From: Pycnococcus provasolii
Lineage: Eukaryota; Chlorophyta; Pseudoscourfieldiophyceae; Pseudoscourfieldiales
Length of the DNA stretch: 64,000 nucleotides
Assembly (NCBI GenBank): GCA_049487715.1
Contig: CP150585.1
Coordinates: forward strand, 248,001 to 312,000
Direction of reading: 5' to 3'
Each line of letters begins with the position of its first letter. Within the stretch, counting starts at the first letter, position 1. Under the pieces are notes generated by a model. That model had not been told where the DNA came from, made no database searches, and saw only the letters and a list, made by a program, of their open reading frames with translations. Position numbers and translations under genes: made by a program. This document shows positions 56,089-64,000 of this stretch, piece by piece.

Positions 56089-58164
56089 TCAGCTAACCAC
56101 CTCACGACGCGCCACCTCCAAGCCTTCCGTCTGATCCCCACAATGGTCAACATTGTAGTGCAAACCGCGATTCTCACGACGATGCAGGGCGGCGTTCACC
56201 ACCTCGCGCGCGTACGCGTGCAGAAACTCGCACTCCACCAGAGCAAGCACGCGGCTAGCCACGGCACCGCCAGACGCGCGAATCTCGCTCAGGCGTATGC
56301 CAAGCTCCTGCACACCCTCAGCCGCGCGAAGTAGGCCGCGCGTCGTGCGCACGATGCCGCAGTGCGACATCATCAGAGCCTGCAGCTCCGCAGTCACCTG
56401 CATCGCCGACTCCTCCACAGCCTTCGCGACGTCGACTTCACCCGGGCACGCTTCCACGTCGAACCCAAACGGCCACGGCGCGTCGAGCGCCAGCTCGCCG
56501 ACGTCGACGCCCTCCGCGCGAACCATCTTGAGGTGAAGTTTGGCGGCGTCCGCCGCGCGCTTTCCAAACACGAGGCCCTCGAGCAGGCTGTTCGAAGCGA
56601 GCCGATTCGCGCCGTGCAGACCGGTGGACGAGCACTCACCCGCGGCGAACAAGCCGGCAATCGGCTGCGCGTGTCGATGGTGAGACGACGGGCCGTGCGC
56701 ATGCACGAGAACGCGCTCGGGAGCACGCTCTTCGCCTGACGCCCTGCGTCCCGCGGATCGCGAGCGCGATCGGCGCTGCTTGCTTTTGCGCGTCCTGCCC
56801 ATGTTCGTGACACGGAGCGACGTGGTTCCGAGCACGCGACCGTCGAGGTCGGTGCACACGCCGCCGCACTGGTAGTGGCACGCAGGTGCAACGGGGATGA
56901 GGTCGCCGCGCGAAACGTCGATTCCACGCCGGCGCAGCTCCGCGTCAATCGTCGGGAACTTGAGAGCAAAGCCGCCCTTACCTTTCGGCCCGGAAGCCTC
57001 CACCGCCTGCGCGTCGAGGAACACGTGCTGCGGTGCCGCGGGGCTGTCTGACATCTGCCGCGTGATGGCTGCGTAGATGTCACGAGCCACCTGGTCGCGG
57101 GGCGCAAGGTCGCCCATGCCTCCTCGGCACACCGCGTCGCCGTTCGCGTCGACGAGCTTCGCACCGGCACCGCGCACAGCCTCCGACACGAGGAATGCAC
57201 GCCCGGTCGGCTTCTCGCCGGGAGGCGGCGGCGCGGCAAGCGCGGTGGGGTGGAACTGCACGAATTCCATCCCATCCGTGACGGCGCCAAGTGCGGTGGC
57301 GAGTGCGACGCCGTCGCCCGTCGACCCCGCTGGATTCGTGGTGATGGGGTAGATCTGCCCGCATCCGCCGGTGGCGAGGCAGACGCACGGCGCGGCAAAT
57401 CGCACGGGCTTTCCTAGCGTCGTCGTCGAATGTTCGTCGTCGTCGAATGCCAGGCAGTCGATGCCGGCGACGGCGCTTCGATCTGGCGACGTGACGAGCG
57501 CGACGGCGGCATGGCGATCGTGCAGGGTGATGTTGGGATGGCTCTTGACACGTTCGAGCAGTGCCCTGCTGATTTCCGCGCCGGTGGCATCCTGAGCGTG
57601 CACGACGCGTGGCTGCGAGTGCCCTCCTTCGGTGCACAGGTGAAACTGCTCGTCTGACGCGTTGTCGTCGTATGCGGACATTCGCGTGAACTGCGCGCCA
57701 AATTCCGCGAGTTCGAGCACGAGTTCGGGCCCTTCCTGGCACACGACGTCGACGACGACCGGGTCGTTGACGTGGCTTCCCGCAAGAAGTGTGTCGTGTG
57801 CATGTTTCTGCGGCGAGTCCGTCGGCGCGAGTGCGGCGCACACGCCTCCCTGCGCGTACGCGGTACTTCCGTCGCTGCCTGCGGTTCCCTTCGAGAGCAC
57901 AGCCACCTTTCCAAAGTTGGCGACGCGCAGGGCGTGCGTGAGTCCTGCAATGCCCGTTCCGACGACGACAAAGTCTGCGGAGTGCGTGATGACGGCATTG
58001 GGATGGTGGGTATGATGATTAGCGGAGCAGCAGCTAATGACTCTGCTGCGGCTGCTGCTGCAGTGCGAAGACGATGATGACGACCGCACTGCTGCGCATG
58101 AAGACGTGGTGTATCGCGTATGAGTATGAGGTCGCGCACCACGTGCTGTGCAGCAGCTGTACAT
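56089..58164 (-). CDS. NADB: L-aspartate oxidase, plastid type
   Basis: First step of de novo NAD synthesis from aspartate: FAD-dependent oxidation to iminoaspartate (EC 1.4.3.16), used by quinolinate synthase. 691 residues, ATG at 58164; plant enzymes are ~650. Residues 1-~55 are a Ser/Cys/His-rich transit peptide. FAD fold ADFVVVGTGIAGLTHALRVA, then GSTAYAQGGVCAAL, the substrate-region EFVQFHPTAL, and VAPACHYQCGGVCTD. The C-terminal FAD block is GLFAAGECSSTGLHGANRLA followed by SNSLLEGLVFGKRAA. HPTAL and the GLHGANRLASNSLLEG block separate it from succinate dehydrogenase flavoproteins. A ~45-residue basic insert (RTRKSKQRRSRSRSAGRR...) interrupts the domain before the last FAD motif and is unusual. 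It indicates an aspartate route to NAD, as in plants, rather than the kynurenine route. Confidence 0.92.
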   Translation of the reverse strand: MYSCCTARGARPHTHTRYTTSSCAAVRSSSSSSHCSSSRSRVISCCSANHHTHHPNAVITHSADFVVVGTGIAGLTHALRVANFGKVAVLSKGTAGSDGSTAYAQGGVCAALAPTDSPQKHAHDTLLAGSHVNDPVVVDVVCQEGPELVLELAEFGAQFTRMSAYDDNASDEQFHLCTEGGHSQPRVVHAQDATGAEISRALLERVKSHPNITLHDRHAAVALVTSPDRSAVAGIDCLAFDDDEHSTTTLGKPVRFAAPCVCLATGGCGQIYPITTNPAGSTGDGVALATALGAVTDGMEFVQFHPTALAAPPPPGEKPTGRAFLVSEAVRGAGAKLVDANGDAVCRGGMGDLAPRDQVARDIYAAITRQMSDSPAAPQHVFLDAQAVEASGPKGKGGFALKFPTIDAELRRRGIDVSRGDLIPVAPACHYQCGGVCTDLDGRVLGTTSLRVTNMGRTRKSKQRRSRSRSAGRRASGEERAPERVLVHAHGPSSHHRHAQPIAGLFAAGECSSTGLHGANRLASNSLLEGLVFGKRAADAAKLHLKMVRAEGVDVGELALDAPWPFGFDVEACPGEVDVAKAVEESAMQVTAELQALMMSHCGIVRTTRGLLRAAEGVQELGIRLSEIRASGGAVASRVLALVECEFLHAYAREVVNAALHRRENRGLHYNVDHCGDQTEGLEVARREVVS

Positions 58165-59224
58165 ATTATTATTCAGTGTATATGCGCGTGCTTTACCGTT
58201 ATATTATGTTTCGTCGGATGGTGGTGGTGGTGGTGATGACTGAATGAATGCAGATGAAGGTGGTTGTGGTTGTGTGTTATAGTATTCGAGTAGTAGTACG
58301 TATGTGCTTATTCGTTTAGCAACCTCTCGCCCACTGCGTGACTGGCCACTTCTTGTTGAACTTCCACGACGATTTCGCCATAGCGCACTCACCCTAAAAA
58401 CAAAAAACTGAACAGAACTTCCCTCCACCAATCAAACTTCTTCTTCTGTATCCTATTAATAACCACTAAGATATAGAATCAACAACTGTGATCACTAATG
58501 TTCCGCACTTGCTTCTTGATCAAACGTAAAGTTACGCCGGCACCTAATTTCTATAGAATATTTATGATGAGAGAACTCGTTGAGGAATGATCTCTTGAGA
58601 CCAAGTATGAAGATCTTACCCTCTGAAGATCGTAAAGAGAAGGAAACCTCGTCAACTAACTGAGCCTCAGGAAGGTACGACGTGAGAATGTGCGTGTGTG
58701 TGATTGTAATTGGGAGAATGACGTCGTCGGTGCCCCCCGGAGAGCTGCTGCTTAAGCCGGGGCCCGGGGAGGACGGGGCCCCTGGGGGACCGACCACCCT
58801 CCGCTGCCCCCTGGGTGACCCGATCTTCTAGCTAGGACCCAGAGAACAACGGACGGACACAAGGGGCTTCTGGGTCCAGGGGTGGGGATACCGGTTTCCA
58901 TAGCGTTCTCGGTGTAAAAAAAATCAGCACTACGATAGGGAAGGAGTATCCCCTGGGGTTGGCATTCCCTTCGCGTTAGGGTTTTACCAAGACCTTAGTC
59001 TAGGGTTAGGCCCTTAGGGGGTTAGGCCCTTAGGGTTAGGGTTAGGGTTCTCGTGACCGTTGGGTTTTTTTTCCCCTCCCCTCTGCCCCCGGGGGTGGTG
59101 GCTTCAAACCCCCTCGGCGACAGACCGACCTCATCCGAATATAAAATATTTTATAAGTTCTTTCTCCCATAGACTATTGAATTGAATTGAAGAAGAACCT
59201 GCCTTCGGATAATAAGTACACGCC
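58165..59224. other. Intergenic stretch with telomere-like motifs; no gene seen
   Basis: 1.06 kb between divergent genes. A TTAGGG/TTAGGCCC-rich tract is at 58975-59049. Short minus-strand frames open only from GTG or TTG and have no recognisable domain. The plus-strand promoter of the RING gene should be in the last ~150 bases. Confidence 0.4.
58975..59049. repeat. Telomere-like tract
   Basis: About 75 bases with repeated TTAGGG, TTAGGCCC and TTAGGGGG units, ending in two perfect TTAGGG. It lies about 175 bases upstream of the RING gene ATG. Confidence 0.6.
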
Positions 59225-61303
59225 ATGGCGCCTGCTGACCCTCCTCAGGCTCCTCAGGAAACCACTCGTGCTCGTGCTGGTCGGAATCCTCCTCATGGAG
59301 ATGTATCTGCTGCTTTAGCTTTGGAGTCGAACGGGTCCTTGAGGAGAGGTGCTCCAGGAGCAGGATGTCCTCCTGTTTTTCTTGACATGGACGCACAGCT
59401 CTTGCATCGGCTTGGTGGTCATGGTCACGGTCATCCTGGTCAGTTGCAGTCAGCTGAAGAGCACGTCTCTTCTTGAAGAGGAGCCATCGTTTCGCGCACC
59501 TCTCCACTCCACGCATCGTCGTTTTTCTAACGTCGCCCCTGGAGTCGTCGACCTTGTGAGTTCGCAGGAGCAGTCTCTGGATTCGCAGTCGCAGGAGCAG
59601 TCTCTGGATTCGCAGGTCGAGAATTCAAACGAGTCGATGTCGCAGTCTCTCAGTGGTGGTGCTGACGACGACGACGACGATGACGATAATGATAGTAATG
59701 GTGGTGGTGACTCGTTTCATGATGAGGAGCAACTTGAGCTTCCACAGGACGACGACTTTCATGACGACGACGACGAGTCCCTTGACGAGGAGGAGTCCCT
59801 TCGCCATGACGAGGTTGACGACGACGCAGTAGAGGACATTTACGAGCAGCAGCAGCTAGGGCGACAGCAACAGCAGCAGGAGATTATGGAGCAAAATATA
59901 TTGAGGCTGCGCGCCAATATAGCTGCCAATATTGCTGATGCACAGCGCCGGCATGCCGGCACTGCTCAACCTTCCGAACAACAACAACAACAACAACAAC
60001 AACGAGGCCTCCGTCGCAGCAACTGCAGCTGGTGCTGGTGCTGGTGCTGGTGCTGCCTCCTGCTTCTGCTTCTCACTCGCTACGCGTTCCTCCGGCAAGA
60101 CCTCTCTCCAAGGGAAAACAGCCTGCTGCTGCTCCTGCCGCAACGTCGTCGTCACCGACCAAGAAAACAAAAACTGTCACCAAGAAAGTCGTAGCCGCGG
60201 CGGGAGTTCACAAGTGCGCCATATGCATGGAAGCCATCGTCGTACCCGTCGTGGACGAAAAGCTGTCACTGTGCGCGCTCTCGGAGTGTGGGCACGCCTT
60301 CCACAAACACTGCCTCGATAGACATCACAGCTTTCATCTCAAACGCAACCACGGAAGACCCGGCTGCCCGGAGTGTCGCACGCCGTTCCACATACCCGCA
60401 TCCAAATCGACAAGAAATGCATGCAGCCAAGTCGTCAAGCTCTTCCTGGATCCGCCTGACGCGAAAACCCTCGAAGAGACGGATGTCGAGATGCCAGCTT
60501 CGCCCTCACCACCACAGCCACAGCCGCAGCCACAGCCACATCATCAGTTTGATGCACTCGTCGAGCAGCTGGAAGCACTCAGGGCGGAGTCCAATCGGCT
60601 ACGACAACAGAGACGCGCCGCCGAGGATAGGTACGAGCTCGAACGGCAGCAAAGTGCGCGCGATCAAGCCAGACTGAGGCAGGAGAAGGAGGCGATGCGC
60701 GCTCAGCTCAACACCGAGATGAAGGCGAAACGAGACATGGAACGCAAACTTGTCGCAGCGACGGAAGAAGCACGCATCACCAGGGAGGAGATGAAAGATG
60801 CGAAGCGAGAGCTGCTTCGTGCGAAGCAGAAGGCGAAGGAAAGCGTGCTGGAGGCGGTCGCAGCAGCGACCGTTGCAGCCAACTCGCAGGCGCCGTCTGC
60901 AGCGATGCGCCCGGCGAAATCGCAGCCATCTCATGGCGGCTTGCCGTCCGGCTTGCGTCGACAACCCTTGTCAGCTCTCGCACGCCAGTCGGCGCCACCT
61001 TCGCAGACGCCTTTCGCCCCACACGTGTTTAAGGTGAAGGCGGCATCGGCCGTCGCGCTTGCTGCCGGATCAGCGTCAGCACGCTCGCATTTGCCTTCGT
61101 CGCCTCCTTCGAAGTCGCCGCGTCCATCGATTTTTGCGAATGCGACGAGTGCGGATCTGTCTGTGCTTGGGAAGCGCCGTCCGTCGGGCAGCGGTCGTCC
61201 GATTGGCAAGCCTCTGAGTCGCGAGCGCGGCAGCGAGAATGATTTCGTGTCGAAAGCTGGCGCGCTGATGCTGAAGAAGGCGAGGCAGGGACCGCAAGGC
61301 TGA
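59225..61303 (+). CDS. RING-H2 coiled-coil protein, probable E3 ubiquitin ligase (frame broken in repeats)
   Basis: Start: ATG at 59225 (gccATGGcg). The frame shifts by one base near 59474 (...EEHVSS then EEEPSFRAPLHS) and again in the CAA/GGTGCT microsatellites near 59980-60060. The intact 3' part carries a RING-H2 finger: HKCAICMEA, then SECGHAFHKHC, then GCPECRTPF, giving C-C-C-H-H-C-C-C. It is followed by SQVVKLFLD and a long coiled coil (FDALVEQLEALRAESNRLRQ to about AKESVLEAV), then a basic Ser/Pro/Ala-rich tail. RING, a short hydrophobic block and then a coiled coil recall TRAIP-type ligases of the replication-stress response; that is a suggestion only. The N-terminal third is acidic and low-complexity. 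The broken frames lie in simple repeats, so assembly indels are the likeliest cause. Confidence 0.65.
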
Positions 61304-61412
61304 GATCCCTCATTCAGTAACTAATGAAGTGTACTTTACTCTATCCAGCGGTTGTCCATTCACACCATTCAGCCCATTCACCTGTGCCATTCACTTCGCG
61401 TTTTTGTACATT

Positions 61413-61995
61413 GCGCAGGTGGAGGGAGGTGGTCACGGAGGTGGTCATCGAGCTCTTTTAAACTTTAGGCGCAGGGTGGAGGGAGGTGGTCACGGAGGTG
61501 GTCATCGAGCTCTGTTACGCGCAGGGTGAGGGAGGTGGTCACGGAGGTGGTCATCGAGCTCTGTTACGCGCAGGGTGAGGGAGGTGGTCACGGAGGTGGT
61601 CATCGAGCTCTGTTACGCGCAGGGGGAGGGAGGTGGTCACGGAGGTGGTCATCGAGCTCTGTTACGCGCAGGGTGAGGGAGGTGGTCACGGAGGTGGTCA
61701 TCGAGCTCTGTTACGCGCAGGGTGAGGGAGGTGGTCACGGAGGTGGTCATCGAGCTCTGTTACGCGCAGGGTGAGGGAGGTGGTCACGGAGGTGGTCATC
61801 GAGCTCTGTTACGCGCAGGGTGAGGGAGGTGGTCACGGAGGTGGTCATCGAGCTCTGTTACGCGCAGGTGGAGGGAGGTGGTCACGGAGGTGGTCATCGA
61901 GCTCTGTTACGCGCAGGGTGAGGGACGTGGTCACGGAGGTGGTCATCGAGCTCTGTTACGCGCAGGTGGTGAGGGACGTGGTCACGGAGGTGGTG
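61413..61995. repeat. Satellite of about 12 copies of a 49-bp unit
   Basis: Copies begin with a (t)gagggaggtggtcac motif at about 61420, 61477, 61527, 61576, 61625, 61674, 61723, 61772, 61821, 61869, 61919 and 61970. Most intervals are exactly 49 bases and most copies are identical. Each unit holds two ggaggtggtca half-units, and tcgagctctgttacgcgcag. The first copy has a variant with cttttaaactttag, and the last two read gagggacgtgg. Open frames through the array arise from its regular period and are not genes. It ends about 150 bases before the second myosin start. Confidence 0.9.
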
Positions 61996-62142
61996 TTACT
62001 GTATGCGCACGTTACACGAGGTGGTCAGAATCCGTTGACTCCTTCTTGTTCTTGGGACGTACTGTATTTCAATTTCGGTCAACGTCCTGCGTTTGAGCGT
62101 TTCATGCTCGCGTTTCATTCTCGTTTCGCGACGTGTTCCAAA

Positions 62143-64000
62143 ATGAAAGCCATGTCGGCGGCGTCCGGGTCCCTTCACGTGGCGGAAGACTCCGAAGAAG
62201 ACTCCACACCTTCTGTGGTGGTGGTATCCGATTTGACTTTACTGAGTGTCCCAGGAGATGCGTCATGTGCGTCTGTATTGGTCTCGCGACATATTCAAAA
62301 ACACATGTACACGCGTGTAGGACCGATCCTCATCGCAGTGAACCCGTTCGCGCCTTTGAAGCCCTTGCCACCTCTCCCCTCCGCGCTCCGCCTCTTCGGA
62401 TGACGATTCAAACGACGGGCCAGCGACAGGTGCTAGTGGTGGAGGACTCTACACGCCGGCCATTGCCGCGCTATACGCGACAGCCGCTTCCGCGGACGGA
62501 GGGGCGACGTTCCTGCCGCCGCACGTGTTCGCTGTCGCGGCGTCTGCAATGAGGGCGCTGTCGTCCGCAGGGACGGGGGAACCGCAGGTGATTATTGTCG
62601 CAGGAGAGAGCGGCGCAGGAAAAACGGAAGCTTGCAGGCAAGTCATGCAGTTCGTCTGCCTTCGCTCCAAGACGGACACATCATCGTCGTCCGCTTCAGC
62701 AAGCTCGACGCGGCCTTCCACGCCGCGCTCGAAAGTCAACGTGCGCCGAACGGAGGTGCTGTCAGAGCTGCTGATGCGCAGCTCGCCACTGCTCGAGGGA
62801 TTCGGAAACGCAACGACGAGGCGAAACCGAAATAGCAGCCGATTTGGAAAGTTCATGGTGCTCTCCATCGACCGCACGCGCTTCGGAGTTCACAGCGCGC
62901 AGATCGACACATACCTCCTCGAGAAGTGGAGGGTGGCGCGCGTGCGTGCTGGCTCTGACTCCACGTACCACGTGTTTCACTACCTTCTCGCCGGCGCCGA
63001 CGAAGAGTACAGGCGAGCTTGGCACCTGCCTCCACGAGCCTCCACGTCGGGAAAGCCGCCGGAGGATGCATTCCGCTACACCAGAGGAACGGCGTCGGCT
63101 CGTCACGGCGGCCCGGAAGCGGATGCAGCTGGGCTCGCGGAGATTCGAGACGCTCTCGCCGTCGCGTGCGTGTCCACCGAAGAAGTGACCATCGTCACGC
63201 AGCTCATCGCCGCAATCCTTCACCTCGGCAACGTCGCATTCTACGAGGACGAGGATGCGGGATGCGCGCGAACAATCGGCTACACGCCGTCGTCGCCGGC
63301 GTCGCCGGATACGTCGACACGCCAACGAACAGCCACTAAGGATGGCAGCGAAAGCCAAAAGACGGACGAGTTTGCGGTGATGGCTGACGGGAAGTCCGCC
63401 GTCGAGGTGGCTGCGGAACTGCTTGGCGTGGAAGCTGACAGGCTCGCCACGGCACTCGTGACGAAGACGGTTGTCGCTGGACGAGGCGGTGGACGCGGGC
63501 GAGGATCCATGCATCAGCAGAAATTGTCCACCAGCCAAGCCGAGGTGAGCCGCGACTCGCTCGCGTGTGCCATGTACCAGCGCCTCTTCTCGTGGGTTGT
63601 CGCCTCTATCAACCGCGCCGCCTCCACCGAGGCTTCTAGCGTTGGCGCCGGCGAAGCGTCGAACACCGCGTGGCTCGCGCGTCTGTCGATTCTAGACATC
63701 TACGGCTTTGAGGTTTTCCCCGAGAACGAGTTCAACCAGCTCTGCATCAACTACGTGAATGAGAAGCTGCAGCAGATCTTTGTCGAGCGAACGCTTCGTG
63801 CGGAGCAGGAAGAGTACGCAAGGGAGGGTATCCCTTGGGAGCATGTAGACTACTTCGACAACGCCGGCGTGTGCGAGCTTCTCGAAGGGACAACGCCAAA
63901 GGCACCATCAATACTTGCACTCCTTGACGAGCAGTGTGCCTTCTCTAGCGCCACGCCCGACGCGTGGGTTCGATCGCTGAACTCAGGGCTCGGATCGAGC
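62143..64000 (+). CDS. Second myosin heavy chain, motor part only (runs off the window; frame break)
   Basis: A myosin motor of a different type from the one at 1188-6767: there is no N-terminal SH3-like segment. The start is taken as the ATG at 62143 (aaaATGA); ATGs at 62104 and 62152 are alternatives. Residues to ~86 read VSDLTLLSVPG ... YTRVGPILIAVNPF, then the frame ends at a TGA (62401). The motor continues one frame over with GGGLYTPAIAALY, P-loop IIVAGESGAGKTE, LLEGFGNATTRRN / NSSRFGKFMV (switch I), LLEKWRVARV and LSILDIYGFEVFPENEFNQLC (switch II), open to base 64000. Either one base is wrong near 62398, or an intron such as 62346-62436 is removed. The tail, and so the class, is outside the window. 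Confidence 0.8.

Noticed and set aside
58495-58797. 100-codon minus frame upstream of L-aspartate oxidase
   Set aside because: Opens from GTG; although part reads plausibly, there is no domain or supporting signal.
61413-61995. CRISPR-like array
   Set aside because: Units are contiguous with no unique spacers and the context is eukaryotic; it is an ordinary satellite.
61526-62030. Open frames through the 49-bp satellite (Gly/His-rich translations)
   Set aside because: They arise from the periodicity of the repeat (three units are 147 bases), begin without a natural start and change frame with copy number.

Overview
This is a stretch of nuclear DNA from a photosynthetic eukaryote, most likely a unicellular green alga of prasinophyte type. 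The evidence is gene content: a fused glycosyltransferase/GHMP L-arabinokinase of the plant ARA1 type, a plastid TatC, a thylakoid-lumen TPR protein, a DnaJ-ferredoxin protein, a plant-type L-aspartate oxidase, a class XI myosin and a cysteine-synthase/decarboxylase fusion of a kind reported from marine algae. TGTAA, the green-algal poly(A) signal, lies shortly after several stop codons. Genes are dense, on both strands and almost intron-free. There is no operon structure, and I found no tRNA, rRNA or CRISPR. The species cannot be named from the sequence.

Layout. 1-10 kb: mitochondrial bL35, a class XI myosin, a lumenal TPR protein and a FAM86/EEF2KMT-like methyltransferase. 10-22 kb: ARA1, DnaJ-ferredoxin, the WAVE-complex subunit CYFIP/PIR and plastid TatC. 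22-34 kb: a membrane-anchored subtilase, an unknown secretory coiled-coil protein, glutathione reductase, a proline-rich zipper protein and hydroxyethylthiazole kinase. 34-47 kb: a carbonyl-reductase-like SDR, an armadillo-repeat protein, a casein kinase 1, uracil-DNA glycosylase, a damaged or mis-assembled 2-oxoglutarate oxygenase, and a very large cyclic-nucleotide-binding protein whose kinase domain has lost its catalytic residues. 47-50 kb: a gene-poor block with two identical 459-bp direct repeats, probably from a small retroelement. 50-64 kb: an AT-hook protein, the cysteine-synthase/decarboxylase fusion, L-aspartate oxidase, a RING-H2 coiled-coil protein, a 49-bp satellite, and the motor of a second, different myosin that runs off the window.

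The genes form no single pathway, but themes recur: plastid protein traffic and redox (TatC, lumenal TPR, DnaJ-ferredoxin, glutathione reductase), cofactor and sulfur metabolism (NadB, thiazole kinase, the fusion enzyme), and actin-based motility (CYFIP, two myosins). Intergenic DNA is rich in short repeats: TTCGGGGTTA boxes, telomere-like TTAGGG tracts, and arrays of 20-, 41- and 49-bp units just upstream of start codons. Several frames carry single-base breaks at homopolymers or microsatellites, so consensus errors are as likely as real lesions. Starts are placed at the first suitable in-frame ATG, because several frames open only from GTG or TTG.
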